DNA of 64,000 nt from Streptomyces sp. SAJ15 (GCF_007595705.1 NZ_NISY01000002.1:868001-932000); one strand, 5' to 3'. Counted from the first letter of the stretch, positions 8,598 through 17,940 are shown. Translations and numbers: made by a program. Notes: generated by a model not told the origin, from the sequence alone.

Positions 8598-8762
8598 GGC
8601 GCCGCATGTTAGTCGCTCAGGTGAGCTCGATGTTCGGGAGGGTGTGATCGCACGATAAACATCCCCTTTTGCCGGATTCAGTAGCTCCGGTTCCCGCGGG
8701 CGCTCCTCGACGCTCGCCTCGGGAGCTCCTCCCGCCCGAGTCGGGGATCTCCTCCGTCAGGC

Positions 8763-10085
8763 TCAGGTCACCACGAGTCGCAGCAGCTCAGGGTGGTGCG
8801 GCAGGCGCAGCGTCCCCGTGGCGAGGGCCGCGGCGACGCGCAGCGCTCCGCTCAGCGGATCGCCCTCGGGGGCCACGACGACGGCGTGCGGCAGCCGCGT
8901 CGACAGCTCCGCGCGCAGCGGGGCGAGCAGCGGCTCGCCCATGCGCAGCAGGCCACCGGTGAGGGCCACGTGCGGACGGGGGTCGGGCGTGGCCCGGGGG
9001 CCCGGTGCGGCGCCCGGCTCCCCGTCGGCGGTCGGGACCGCGCCGGCGCCGAAGCCCGTGTCGGCGACGCCCCTCGTCGCCCCCGCGGACACGCCCGGAC
9101 GCCCGTCCAGGCCGACACCCAAGGGCATCTCCGCGCCCGCGGACAGGCCGCCGGCCGGGGCCGCTTCGGCAGGGGCCTCCGCTGCGGGCGGGCACGCCGC
9201 GCGCGCCGCCTCGGCGATGTGTCCGGCCGCCTGCCGCAGGATGGCGGTGGCGATCGGGTCGCCGGCGGACGCACAGCGGCCGACCTCCGGCGCGAAGGAG
9301 GCCAGTACGGCCGGTCGATCGGGCCTCGGGTACAGCTTCCCGGGCAGCTCCTCGGCGGGGCCGAACACCGCCTCCAGTCGGCCCAGCAGCGCCGGCGAGC
9401 CGCCCTCGCGCCCGTCGTGGGCGCGCATCGCCGCCTCCAGCCCGGCCCGGCCGATCCACGCGCCGCCCCCGCAGTCGCCCAACAGGTGCCCCCAGCCGTC
9501 GGCCCGCCGCCAGCCGCCGGCGCGACCGTCCTCGCGCGCGGCCGTGGCGCCCAGGGCGACCAGGCCGGTGCCCGCCGCGACCACGGCGCCCGTCCGCTGC
9601 CCCAGCGCCCCCGCGTACGCGGTCACCGCGTCGGAGGCCAGCGCGATCCGCCGTACGCCGAAGGCCCGGGCGAGCGCGTCCGGCAGCAGTGCGCGCAGGT
9701 CGTCGCCGAGGCCCGCCATGCCCGCCGCGCCGACGCAGACGGCCGTCAGCCGCGGTGGCCCGGCCGGACGCGCCGTGGCGCCGTTCCGCTCCGCGGCGCC
9801 GGTCGCCCGTCGTGGGGCGACGGTCCCCGCCCGCCTGTGGCCTGTCGCCGGGCCGGCCGCCTGGCGCAGCAGCGACGCGGTCGCCGGCAGCACGCGCGCC
9901 AGCAGGCTGTCCGCGTCGATGCCCCGGTCGCCGACGACGGCGGGGGTGGGGGAGGACCACAGCAGGGGCCGTCCGGGTGCCTCGGCGCGGGCCACCCCGA
10001 CCCGCACACCGGAGCCGCCGGAGTCGATTCCCAGGACGTGACCACCGGTCTCCGCCCCGTCCGGGACGGTCCGCACGGTGCCCAT
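8763..10085 (-). CDS. BadF/BadG/BcrA/BcrD-type ATPase, N-acetylglucosamine kinase-like
   Basis: A 440-residue member of the sugar-kinase/ASKHA fold. The phosphate-1 motif is LGIDSGGSGVRVGVA near residue 20; a phosphate-2-like AAGTGLVALG follows near residue 170, then GWGHLLGDCGGGAWIG and a late ALTGGLL adenosine motif. Relatives phosphorylate N-acetylglucosamine or activate dehydratases. About 75 residues around 300-375 are a Gly/Ala/Pro-rich insert absent from typical kinases. The scramblase-like gene ends 4 bp before its ATG, so the two are probably co-transcribed. Confidence 0.82.
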   Translation of the reverse strand: MGTVRTVPDGAETGGHVLGIDSGGSGVRVGVARAEAPGRPLLWSSPTPAVVGDRGIDADSLLARVLPATASLLRQAAGPATGHRRAGTVAPRRATGAAERNGATARPAGPPRLTAVCVGAAGMAGLGDDLRALLPDALARAFGVRRIALASDAVTAYAGALGQRTGAVVAAGTGLVALGATAAREDGRAGGWRRADGWGHLLGDCGGGAWIGRAGLEAAMRAHDGREGGSPALLGRLEAVFGPAEELPGKLYPRPDRPAVLASFAPEVGRCASAGDPIATAILRQAAGHIAEAARAACPPAAEAPAEAAPAGGLSAGAEMPLGVGLDGRPGVSAGATRGVADTGFGAGAVPTADGEPGAAPGPRATPDPRPHVALTGGLLRMGEPLLAPLRAELSTRLPHAVVVAPEGDPLSGALRVAAALATGTLRLPHHPELLRLVVT

Positions 10086-10089
10086 CGGC

Positions 10090-10905
10090 TCAGCCGAACC
10101 CGCGCGCGTCCTGCTTGAGGGCCGTGTCGACCGTCAGCGCCGTCGCCACGACCAGGCTCAGCAGCGGGTCCGGGAGCTGGCGGTGGATCTGCAGCACGTA
10201 GTTGTCCGCCGTCGTGAACATCGTCTTCGCGAGGCCCTCCCAGGTCTTGGTGATCCGGGCGATCTCGGTCTCGGCGTGGTCGACGATCGAGAAGTTCCAG
10301 GCGCGCCAGTTCTCGGCCTTGATGGCGCCGACCCGCTGACCGTTGACCTCGATGGAGAAGTTGATCTTGCCGATGACGTTCTGCTGGACGATCTCGCCGA
10401 CCGGCTGTCCGTCCGGGCGGGCCACGATCACCCGCGACTTCATGAACTTCGCGGGACGGGTGAGCACCAGGTGTGGCTGGCCGCTCGCGTCCCGGATCTC
10501 CAGCTTGTGCGTCATGAACTGGTCGATGCTGGCGACGAAGCGCGCCACCTTCTTCAGCGTGCTCTGGCCGACCTGGACCACCGAGCCCAGGGTGCGCCCA
10601 TGCTGGTCGAAGACCCCGTACTCGTTGGTGAGCTCGATCAGCTTCGCCTTCTGGTTCACCACCAGGACCGGCTCGCTGAAGAGGGTGCCGCCGCCCCCGT
10701 GGTTCGGGGCCACCCCCGCCTGGGCCTGCACCTGGCGCTGGATCTTGGCCGGGTCCGCGACGGGCATCTGCTGCTGCGGGACCTGCCCGGGCTGGCCCGC
10801 GTGCGTGTGCTCGGTCCACTGGGCGCCGTCCCACCAGCGCAGCAGGTTCGGCGTGCCCTGCGGGTCGGCGTACCAGCCCGCAGGGGTGTTCGGATGTGTC
10901 GTCAT
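10090..10905 (-). CDS. DUF2510 plus phospholipid-scramblase-like (LURP-one-related) protein
   Basis: A 271-residue protein with two parts. Residues 7-40 are a DUF2510 segment (AGWYADPQGTPNLLRWWDGA, then QWTEHTH). Residues from about 75 on resemble the tubby-like scramblase/LURP fold: LFSEPVLVVNQKAKLIEL, YGVFDQHGRTLGSV, HKLEIRDASG, VGEIVQQN and ARITKTWEGLAKTMFTTAD. The biochemical role in bacteria is not known. The ATG at 10905 was preferred over a GTG eight codons upstream because DUF2510 proteins begin near this point. It probably leads an operon with the kinase gene. Confidence 0.8.
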   Translation of the reverse strand: MTTHPNTPAGWYADPQGTPNLLRWWDGAQWTEHTHAGQPGQVPQQQMPVADPAKIQRQVQAQAGVAPNHGGGGTLFSEPVLVVNQKAKLIELTNEYGVFDQHGRTLGSVVQVGQSTLKKVARFVASIDQFMTHKLEIRDASGQPHLVLTRPAKFMKSRVIVARPDGQPVGEIVQQNVIGKINFSIEVNGQRVGAIKAENWRAWNFSIVDHAETEIARITKTWEGLAKTMFTTADNYVLQIHRQLPDPLLSLVVATALTVDTALKQDARGFG

Positions 10906-10989
10906 GGCGGGCAGACTACAGTCCGCCACCGCGTCAGCTTCTGAATATAGGTGAGCAAAAGGGGCATTGGGGGCGATTCAGCCCGAAGC

Positions 10990-11664
10990 TCAGGGCAGGC
11001 GCCACTCCACCGGCTGCGACCCCTGCTGCGCCAGCAGGTCGTTGGCCCGGCTGAAGGGGCGTGAGCCGAAGAAGCCCCGGTCCGCCGACATGGGGGAGGG
11101 GTGCGCGGACTCGACGCACGGCAGTTCGCCCAACAGCGGCCGGAGGTTGCGGGCGTCCCGCCCCCAGAGGATCGACACCAGCGGGCGGCCGCGCGCCGCC
11201 AGCGCCCGGATGGCCTGCTCGGTGACCTCCTCCCAGCCCTTGCCCCGGTGGGCGGCGGGGCGCCGGGGGGCGGTGGTCAGCGCCCGGTTGAGCAGCAGCA
11301 CGCCCTGGCGGGTCCACGGTGTGAGGTCGCCGTTGGCGGGCCGGTCCAGGCCGAGGTCGGTGTGCATCTCCCGGAAGATGTTCTCCAGGCTGCCGGGCAG
11401 CGGTCGCACCTCCGGGGCGACGGAGAAGCTCAGGCCCACCGCGTGGCCCGGCGTGGGGTACGGGTCCTGGCCGACGATCAGGACGCGCACCTCGTCGAAG
11501 GGCTGCTGGAAGGCGCGCAGCACATTCTGTCCGGCCGGCAGATAGGTCCGGCCCGCCGCGATCTCGGCGCGCAGGAAGTCACCCATCGCGGCGATCCGCC
11601 CGGCGACCGGCTCCAGCGCCTTGGCCCAGCCCGGTTCCACGATTTCATTCAACGGTCGTGCCAC
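10990..11664 (-). CDS. ung: Uracil-DNA glycosylase, family 1
   Basis: A 224-residue DNA repair enzyme that excises uracil from DNA. The catalytic loop reads [18 protein letters not shown] near residue 65, with the Asp of GQDPY as general base; the second active-site motif is [16 protein letters not shown] near residue 190, carrying the His. Length fits family 1. The residue after GQDPY is Pro rather than the His of Escherichia coli Ung. The start is GTG with an AGGGTGA site. Confidence 0.95.
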   Translation of the reverse strand: MARPLNEIVEPGWAKALEPVAGRIAAMGDFLRAEIAAGRTYLPAGQNVLRAFQQPFDEVRVLIVGQDPYPTPGHAVGLSFSVAPEVRPLPGSLENIFREMHTDLGLDRPANGDLTPWTRQGVLLLNRALTTAPRRPAAHRGKGWEEVTEQAIRALAARGRPLVSILWGRDARNLRPLLGELPCVESAHPSPMSADRGFFGSRPFSRANDLLAQQGSQPVEWRLP

Positions 11665-11735
11665 GATCCGTCACCCTATCGGCTCAGCGCGTGAGCGCCC
11701 AGCCGATCATGGGCGACGTCCGCCGGGGAGGCCGG

Positions 11736-12842
11736 TCAGGCGACCACCGCGGCCCGCAGACACAGCACGTCCGGCAGGTGGGCCGCCAACTGCCGCCAGC
11801 TGTCGCCCTCGTCGGAGCTCGCGTACACCTCCCCGTTGCGGTTGCCGAAGTACACGCCCACAGGGTCGGCGTCGTCCGTGCGCAGCGCGTCCCGGAGCAC
11901 CACCCCGTAGTGGTCGCCGGCCGGCAGCCCGGTGGACAGCTCGGACCAGGACGCCCCCGCGTCCTCGGTCCGGTAGACCCGGCAGCGGTAGCCGGGCGGA
12001 TAGCGGTCCGAGCCGTCGATGACGGGGAAGACATACGCCACTCCGCCGCGCCGCGGGTGCGTGGCCACGGCGAAGCCGAAGTCGGCCGGCAGGCCCGCGC
12101 CGATCTCGGTCCAGCTCGCCCCCGAGTCGTCGCTGCGGTAGACCCCGCCGTGGTTCTGGAGGTAGAGCCGGTCGGGGTCGGCCGCGTCCCGGGCGACCTT
12201 GTGCACGCACTGGCCGAACTCCGGGTAGCGCTCCGGCAGGAACTCCGCCTGGATCCCCGTGTTGGACGGCTCCCAGTCGGCCTCCCCGTCCAGGCTGCGG
12301 TAGACCCCGCCCGCGGAGACCGCGACCAGCAGGACACGGGGGTCACGGGGATCGGTGACCACGGTGTGGACCGCCTGCCCGCCGAAGCCCTCGCCCCACT
12401 CCGGCCGCTGCGGGTGGTCCCACAGGGGTCGTACGAAGGCGAAGGTCTCGCCGCCGTCGTCGGACCGGAACAGCGCGCCCGGCTGGGTCCCCGCGTAGAC
12501 CACGTCGGGTGCCGCCTCCGCCGCGGGCTGGAGCTGCCACACCCGCTCCAGCGACGCCCCCGTCTCGCGCGGGAACCGCACCGCCGGCCGCGGCGCCTCC
12601 TGCCAGCTGGCCCCCAGGTCGTCGGAGCGGAAGACCGACGGCCCCCAGTGGGAGCTGTCCGCCCCGGCCAGCAGCCGCGGGACGCGGCGCCGGGTGTCGA
12701 TGCCGATGGCGTACACCGCCTGCATGGGGAAGTGCGGACCGCTCAACTCCCCCCACCCCCCGTCCCCGTCGCCGCCCGCGCCCCGGCGGCGCGTGAGGAA
12801 CAGCCCCTTGCGGGTGCCGACCGCGAGTACGACCTCATCCAT
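11736..12842 (-). CDS. BNR/exo-sialidase-like beta-propeller protein of unknown function
   Basis: A 368-residue propeller with recurring Asp-box (SxDxGxxW) motifs: SVFRSDDLGASWQEA, ALFRSDDGGETFAF, GVYRSLDGEADWEPS, GVYRSDDSGASWTEI, RVYRTEDAGASWSEL and VYASSDEGDSWRQL. The layout matches bacterial WD40/YVTN/BNR-type sialidase-like proteins (also vps10-like) that usually have no glycosidase activity; no catalytic Arg triad can be assigned. No signal peptide, so cytoplasmic. The ATG at 12842 follows GGAGGAGGG. Probably monocistronic. Confidence 0.8.
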   Translation of the reverse strand: MDEVVLAVGTRKGLFLTRRRGAGGDGDGGWGELSGPHFPMQAVYAIGIDTRRRVPRLLAGADSSHWGPSVFRSDDLGASWQEAPRPAVRFPRETGASLERVWQLQPAAEAAPDVVYAGTQPGALFRSDDGGETFAFVRPLWDHPQRPEWGEGFGGQAVHTVVTDPRDPRVLLVAVSAGGVYRSLDGEADWEPSNTGIQAEFLPERYPEFGQCVHKVARDAADPDRLYLQNHGGVYRSDDSGASWTEIGAGLPADFGFAVATHPRRGGVAYVFPVIDGSDRYPPGYRCRVYRTEDAGASWSELSTGLPAGDHYGVVLRDALRTDDADPVGVYFGNRNGEVYASSDEGDSWRQLAAHLPDVLCLRAAVVA

Positions 12843-13031
12843 GACGCCCTCCTCCGCGCGGCAAGGCGGATTCCCTGCGGTTCTCCCCGGCACCACGATT
12901 CTTCTCCCGCTTCCGGGGCTCCGCACCCGGCGCGGGCCGGGGGCCCTGTCCTGGTGGGCGTGGAGGGCTCGGGCTGCCGGGGCTTGGGGCGTGCGATGGC
13001 CCGGAGCGCCGGGGGCCTGGGGGCGCGGCGT

Positions 13032-13071
13032 CCGGACGCCGCCGTGGGGCCCACTCCACGGCGGCGTCCGG
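13032..13071 (-). terminator. Intrinsic terminator of the Old Yellow Enzyme gene
   Basis: A perfect 16-bp stem (13032-13047 and 13056-13071) with an 8-nt loop lies 7 bp past the stop of the flavin oxidoreductase gene. The remainder of 12843-13031 shows no gene. Confidence 0.88.
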
Positions 13072-13078
13072 GTTCGGC

Positions 13079-14230
13079 TCACGCCGCGCGGTGCGGCGCG
13101 GCGCCGTGGTACTGCGGCGGCATCTGAAGGTCGGCGCCGAGTTCGCGGGCGGCACGGCGGGCGAAGTACGGGTCGCGGAGCAGCTCGCGGCCGAGGAGCA
13201 CGGCGTCGGCCTCGCCGTTGGCGACGATCTTCTCGGCCTGGCGCACCTCGGTGATCAGGCCGACGGCGGCGACGGGCAGCCCGGTCTCCTCCCTGACCCG
13301 GGTGGCGAAGGGGACCTGGTAGCCGGGACCGGTGGGGATCCTGGCGTGGGGGACGAGGCCGCCGGTGGAGACGTCGAGCAGGTCCACGCCGTGCTCGCGC
13401 AGCAGGGCCGCGAGGCGGACGGTCTCGTCCGCGGTCCAGCCCTCGCGCTCGTCCTCGGTGTTCTCGGTGAGCCAGTCGGTGGCCGAGATCCGGAAGAAGA
13501 GGGGGAGGTCCTCGGGCCACACCGCGCGGACGGCGTCCACGACCTCCAGCGCGAAGCGGGTGCGGTTCTCGAACGAGCCGCCGTACTCGTCGGTGCGGTG
13601 GTTGGTGTGCGGCGAGAGGAACTCGCCGATGAGGTAGCCGTGCGCGCCGTGGATCTCGACGACCTCGAACCCGGCGCTGAGCGCGCGCCGCGCGGCCGCC
13701 GCGAACTGGCCGACGATCTCCTGTATCCGGTCGGTCGTCAGCTCTTCCGGCTCCGGGTACTCCTCGTCGAAGGGCAGCGGGCTCGGGGCGAGGGTCTGCC
13801 AGCCGTGCCGCTCCGGCGGTACGGGGCCGGAGCCCAGCCACTGCTGCTCGGTGGACGCCTTGCGGCCGGCGTGACCCAGCTGGATGCCGGGGACGGTGCC
13901 CCGCTCCTTGAGGAAGGCGGTGATCGGGCGGAGCGCCTCGACCTGGGTGTCGTTCCACAGCCCCAGGTCGGCGATGCTGATCCGGCCCTCCGGGCTGACC
14001 GCGGTGGCCTCCACCAGGATCAGGCCGGTGCCGCCGGTGGCCCGCGAGGTGTAGTGCGAGAAGTGCCAGTCGTTGACGACACCCGCGTTGGGGCCGAAGA
14101 CCTCGGCGGAGTACTGGCACATGGGGGCCATCCAGATCCGGTTGGGGATCGTCAGCGAGCGCAGCGTGTACGGCTGGAACAGGGCGTTCGTCACGGGGGT
14201 CTCCACAGGGGTGTCCATCGGGGTCTCCAT
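13079..14230 (-). CDS. NADH:flavin oxidoreductase, Old Yellow Enzyme family (YqjM class)
   Basis: A 383-residue FMN enzyme. LFQPYTLRSLTIPNRIWMAP and MCQYSAE open the barrel, with the Cys of MCQYSA typical of YqjM-class enzymes. IQLGHAGRKAS, EIHGAHGYLIGEFLSPHTN, and YGGSFENRTRF are the conserved substrate and FMN-binding segments. Such enzymes reduce activated C=C bonds with NAD(P)H. The first 14 residues contain a METP/DTPVETP repeat and may not be part of the fold. It is divergent from an ArsR-type regulator across a region with inverted repeats, suggesting local control. Confidence 0.92.
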   Translation of the reverse strand: METPMDTPVETPVTNALFQPYTLRSLTIPNRIWMAPMCQYSAEVFGPNAGVVNDWHFSHYTSRATGGTGLILVEATAVSPEGRISIADLGLWNDTQVEALRPITAFLKERGTVPGIQLGHAGRKASTEQQWLGSGPVPPERHGWQTLAPSPLPFDEEYPEPEELTTDRIQEIVGQFAAAARRALSAGFEVVEIHGAHGYLIGEFLSPHTNHRTDEYGGSFENRTRFALEVVDAVRAVWPEDLPLFFRISATDWLTENTEDEREGWTADETVRLAALLREHGVDLLDVSTGGLVPHARIPTGPGYQVPFATRVREETGLPVAAVGLITEVRQAEKIVANGEADAVLLGRELLRDPYFARRAARELGADLQMPPQYHGAAPHRAA

Positions 14231-14256
14231 CTCGCGGTGCGTCCGGTCGACGTTCG

Positions 14257-14306
14257 TACGATAACCCTCGTAGTACGGCAGATGTCAAACTACGAAGGTC
14301 TTCGTA
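14257..14306. promoter_or_regulatory. Paired inverted repeats, probable operator between OYE and ArsR-type genes
   Basis: TACGAAG-GT-CTTCGTA at 14291-14306 is a perfect 16-bp palindrome. A related half-site pair, TACGA-N6-TCGTA, lies at 14257-14272. Both sit in the 116-bp divergent promoter region, as expected for an autoregulated winged-helix repressor. Confidence 0.7.
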
Positions 14307-14346
14307 CAATGGGCATCGAACACCCGCCGATGAGTCAGGAGCCGAC

Positions 14347-14718
14347 GTGCCGACGAAGAACCCCACCCGCGCCACGGCTCCCACGGGCCGCACGCTGGAC
14401 CACCCCGCACGGGACGAGATCCGCCTCGAAGAGGTGCTGCACGCGCTCTCCGACCCCATGCGGCTCCAGATCGTCCGCACGCTGGCGGCCGAGCCGGAGG
14501 AGCTGTCCTGCTCGCTGTTCGAGCTGCCGGTCAGCAAGTCCACGACCACGCACCACTTCCGGGTGCTGCGCGAGAGCGGAGTGATCAACCAGATCTACCG
14601 GGGCACCGCCAAGATGAACGCCCTGCGCCGCGCCGACCTCGACGAACTCTTCCCCGGCCTGATCGAGAGCGTCCTGCTGGGCGCGGAGCGCCAGGAGCGG
14701 CGGCTGGGCGGCGGGTGA
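14347..14718 (+). CDS. ArsR-type winged-helix transcriptional regulator
   Basis: A 123-residue regulator. EVLHALSDPMRLQIVRTLA is the first helix pair of ArsR/SmtB-like domains; VSKSTTTHHFRVLRESGVIN is the recognition helix and wing. No Cys pair of the metal-sensing type is seen near the recognition helix (only one Cys, in SCSLFELP), so metal sensing is unlikely. The start is GTG with an AGGAG site. Divergent from the flavin oxidoreductase gene, which it probably represses, perhaps in response to an electrophilic substrate; that is inference. Confidence 0.9.
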   Translation: MPTKNPTRATAPTGRTLDHPARDEIRLEEVLHALSDPMRLQIVRTLAAEPEELSCSLFELPVSKSTTTHHFRVLRESGVINQIYRGTAKMNALRRADLDELFPGLIESVLLGAERQERRLGGG

Positions 14719-14905
14719 CCGTCGGCGCGCCCCGACGCCCGGAGCGCGCGTCCGTCGGTCACCATGGGCGCACGGGCGTGTGCCCCGGCCCGAGACGGCG
14801 ATCGGGTTCCCGCGCGGGCCGTGCCCCGTTCAGGGCGGCGATGTGCCCCGCGCGGCCGTGCCCCCCCCGCCCAGGAGGCCGGAACGAGCCCCGCGCGGGC
14901 CGCGA

Positions 14906-16249
14906 TCAGGCCCCGCCCCGCGCCGCCGCGAGCAGACCCGGCCAGTCCGGGATCTTCACCTTCGTCCGGCCCAGCGCCCGGCCCAGCTCCTCCTCCGCCG
15001 CCTCGATCCGCAGCCAGCCCGGCCACTCCACCGGATCCAGGCCCCACGCGCGCAGCGCCGCCCGCGGCTCCTCGGCCACCGGGCGGGCGGCCAGCGCGTC
15101 GGCGTCGGCGAGCAGCGAGGCCACGGTCTGCTTGGCGCACGGTCGGTTGGTCCCGATCACCCCCGTGGGGCCCCGCTTGATCCACCCCGCCACGTACTCG
15201 CCGGGTGAGGCCACCCCGTCGCGCAGCACCCGGCCGTCCGCGTGCGGCACCGTGCCGTGGCGCGCGTCGAAGGGCAGCCCCGCCAGCTCCACCCCGCGGT
15301 AGCCCACCGACCGCAGCACCAGCTGTGCCTCGATGTCCTCGAAGACTCCGGTGCCGGTCACCCCGCCGGCGCCGTCGGGCGCCGTCCGCTCGAAGCGCAC
15401 CGCGCGCACCGCGTCCTCGCCCAGCACCGCCACCGGCCGCAGGAAGAAGCGCAGGTGGACGCGGCGGTCGCGGTCCGTGGGCGGACGCCCCGCCCGGTCA
15501 CGCAGCACCTCGACATTGCGCCGGTTGACCGCGGGGAGCCCGGAGGGGTCGGCATAGGCCGGGTCGAGCGCCAGTTCCTCGGGACGCACGCACACCTCGG
15601 CGGAGGGGAGCAGGAAGAGCTCGCGCAGCTCCTTGGTGGTGAACTTCGCCTGGGAGGGGCCGCGTCGGCCGACCATGTGGACCTCTTCGATCCGACTGTC
15701 GGCCAGCGCGCCGAGCGCCGCGTGCGGCACGTCGGTGGGCGCCAGCTCCTCCGCGCCGCGGGCGAGGATGCGGCTCACGTCGACGGCGACGTTGCCCACG
15801 CCGATGACGACGGCGGAGCGCGCGCCGAGCGCGAAGGAGCCGCCCGCGACATCCGGGTGGGCGCTGTACCAGGAGACGAACTCGGTCGCCGAGTAGCTGC
15901 CGGGAAGGTCCTCGCCGGGGATGCCGAGCCGGCGGTCGGTGGCGGCGCCCACGCAGTAGACCACCGCGTGGTAGAGCTCCAGCAGCCGCGCCGGCGCCAG
16001 CGGCTCGGGGCCGACGGGCACATTGCCGAGGAAGGAGACCCTCGGGTGCTCCAGCACGGTCCGCAGGTTGTTCTGCAGCGATTTGATCTTCTCGTGGTCC
16101 GGTGCCACGCCGTAGCGCACCAGTCCGTACGGACAGGGCAGTCGGTCCAGCACGTGCACGGCGATGTCGGGCACGATCTGCTGCTCGACCAGCGACTGTG
16201 CGGTGTAGACCCCGCTGGGCCCGGATCCGACGACTGCGACGCGAAGCAC
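14906..16249 (-). CDS. FprA-like ferredoxin/adrenodoxin-type NADP+ reductase
   Basis: A 447-residue flavoprotein. The FAD motif VAVVGSGPSGVYTAQSL begins at residue 3; CPYGLVRYGVAPDH follows near residue 45, characteristic of adrenodoxin-reductase-type enzymes; the NADP site is VVIGVGNVAVDVSRILAR near residue 150; GWIKRGPTGVIGTNRP is the conserved C-terminal segment. It moves electrons between NADPH and a ferredoxin, for example for P450s. No ferredoxin gene is adjacent. The GTG at 16249 has GGAAGGAG upstream; an ATG 11 codons earlier lacks a site. Confidence 0.92.
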   Translation of the reverse strand: MLRVAVVGSGPSGVYTAQSLVEQQIVPDIAVHVLDRLPCPYGLVRYGVAPDHEKIKSLQNNLRTVLEHPRVSFLGNVPVGPEPLAPARLLELYHAVVYCVGAATDRRLGIPGEDLPGSYSATEFVSWYSAHPDVAGGSFALGARSAVVIGVGNVAVDVSRILARGAEELAPTDVPHAALGALADSRIEEVHMVGRRGPSQAKFTTKELRELFLLPSAEVCVRPEELALDPAYADPSGLPAVNRRNVEVLRDRAGRPPTDRDRRVHLRFFLRPVAVLGEDAVRAVRFERTAPDGAGGVTGTGVFEDIEAQLVLRSVGYRGVELAGLPFDARHGTVPHADGRVLRDGVASPGEYVAGWIKRGPTGVIGTNRPCAKQTVASLLADADALAARPVAEEPRAALRAWGLDPVEWPGWLRIEAAEEELGRALGRTKVKIPDWPGLLAAARGGA

Positions 16250-16529
16250 GGTGGAGCTCCTTCCCGCAGGGGACTCCAGCATCGCACCGTGGAGGGTGCG
16301 GCGGGAGGTGCCGCACTGGAGTCGGTCCGGATATCCACTCGGCGGTGTCGCACCGTGCCGAAAGGGCCGGCGGTCGGGGGTCGGCCGGGTCAGCGAGCGG
16401 CGGGCGGGGTCGGGCGGGCCGTGGCGGGATCGTCGAGGTCAGACGGACCGGGGGTGGGTGTGGAGCCGGACCGGGGCGGTCGGCCGTGGGTGGAGACGGG
16501 CCGGGGGGTCGGCCGCGCGGGCGTCCTCG

Positions 16530-17189
16530 CTACCGCTCGACGTCGCCCGTGAACATCGCGTACAGCAGGGAGCCGCTGGGTGGACTCTCGCTGGGTGGGA
16601 AGCCCAGCCGCCAGTCCAGGGCGTAGCGCAGGAACAGCTCGGCGCGCAGGCGCTCCGGCGCCATCGGTGCCCCCGGCAGCAGGATGGCGACCACCGAGCC
16701 CATCAGGAGCGCGCGCAGGAGCAGATAGTCGGCGTCCGGGTCCTTGGAGCCGTGCTCCAGCACCGTGTCGCGCAGCAGGGCGGCGAGCCGCTGCTGCTCG
16801 GGGCATTGGATGAAGCCCTCCTCGGCCAGGATGCCCGCCATGTGAGTGCGCATTAATCGCGGGTGGTCGCGCGCCAGTCCGAGGATCGCGTCGATGGCCC
16901 GGGCCATGCGCTCGGCCCCGGCGTCCTCGCCTCGGGGACGGGGCGGCCGGTCCAGGGCGGTGGCCAACTCCTCGTGCATCAGCCGGTGCACGGCGGCCTG
17001 GAGCAACTGGCGTTTCCCCGGGAAGTAGTACGAGACCAGACCGCGGGCGGCCCCCGCGCGGTCGGCGATGTCGGCGAGCGTCGTCGCCTCATAGCCGCGC
17101 TCGCCGACCAGCTCGACCGTCGCCTGCAGCAGACGCGCTTGAGAACGTCGGCGCAACTCCTCATTGACCGCTGCGCTGCGCGGGGACAT
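16530..17189 (-). CDS. TetR family regulator containing a TTA codon
   Basis: A 219-residue TetR-type protein. The HTH is at residues about 15-60: ARLLQATVELVGERGYEATT, LADIADRAGAARGLVSYYFP. The C-terminal ligand domain is not assignable. The Leu in RDHPRLMRTH is encoded by TTA (complement of 16854-16856), so translation in Streptomyces should depend on the bldA tRNA. The ATG at 17189 has an AGGAG site. A palindrome lies 20 bp upstream. The neighbouring plus-strand gene at 17419 could be a target. Confidence 0.9.
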   Translation of the reverse strand: MSPRSAAVNEELRRRSQARLLQATVELVGERGYEATTLADIADRAGAARGLVSYYFPGKRQLLQAAVHRLMHEELATALDRPPRPRGEDAGAERMARAIDAILGLARDHPRLMRTHMAGILAEEGFIQCPEQQRLAALLRDTVLEHGSKDPDADYLLLRALLMGSVVAILLPGAPMAPERLRAELFLRYALDWRLGFPPSESPPSGSLLYAMFTGDVER

Positions 17190-17209
17190 GCTGTAACTCC
17201 TGCGTTGAC

Positions 17210-17222
17210 TGGCTGATAGCCA
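17210..17222. promoter_or_regulatory. Palindrome upstream of the TetR gene
   Basis: TGGCT-GAT-AGCCA, perfect 5-bp arms, overlapping an AT-rich stretch (AATATACTC) that probably includes the promoter. Position fits autoregulation. Confidence 0.5.
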
Positions 17223-17418
17223 ATATACTCAGCGCGACTCCGGTTGTCCGCCCTCCGCCGAACAGGGCGGAGACCGGGGACGCTGCCGATTCGGGCGACG
17301 CGGGGGATCGCCCGAATCGGCGCGTAACGCTCGTTCCCCCAGGTCTTCTGTTCCTGACGCCGCCTCGGGTCCGGGACCGGTGCCGGACGCACGGCGGCCC
17401 ATCGGCGAGGAGCGAGCG

Positions 17419-17940
17419 ATGGCCGTAGCGGTGTGTTCGCTGGTGTGGAGCGCCGAACGATCCGGCCCCGGTTCCCAGCGCATCGTGTACGACTCCGACG
17501 GATATCACCTCGTGCGCTTCCCCTATGGCGCGGTGGACGAAGCCTACGACCCGTGGAAGATGCATGATCCTGCCAACGGGGGTGGCAGACCCTCGACGTT
17601 CCCCGACGCCCGCTCGGGGCTGATCTGGCCCAGCCACCACGGCTGGGGAGTGCTGTCCGCCATGGTGTTCTGGGCGTCCGACGGCCGCCCGCGGGAGTAC
17701 CGCGCCCGTTTCGTCCGTAACCCGCTCTCCGCGGACTACGACTCCACCGCCACCACCGACCACGCCACCACCGCCGGCGGGCAGTACCGCACCTACCTGT
17801 GGCAGATGTTCGTCCACCCCGGCACCCCGGTCGGACTGAAGGTCAGCGCGCGCGGCACGGGTGACGCGCGGATCAGGGCTCCGCTCACCTTCGCCGAGTT
17901 CAAGCTCGCCATCCACATCGACGTCAAACGACCCCCGTAG
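17419..17940 (+). CDS. Conserved hypothetical protein
   Basis: A 173-residue protein I do not recognise. It has no signal peptide or membrane helix. The sequence is rich in aromatic residues, with WPSHHGWGVLSAMVFWASD in the middle and YRTYLWQMFVHPGTPVGLKV later, suggesting a beta-rich globular fold. The ATG at 17419 follows GAGGAGCGA; the upstream open frame is poorer. It starts 230 bp from the divergent TetR gene. A weak hairpin (17992-17998 with 18013-18019) follows it. Confidence 0.7.
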   Translation: MAVAVCSLVWSAERSGPGSQRIVYDSDGYHLVRFPYGAVDEAYDPWKMHDPANGGGRPSTFPDARSGLIWPSHHGWGVLSAMVFWASDGRPREYRARFVRNPLSADYDSTATTDHATTAGGQYRTYLWQMFVHPGTPVGLKVSARGTGDARIRAPLTFAEFKLAIHIDVKRPP

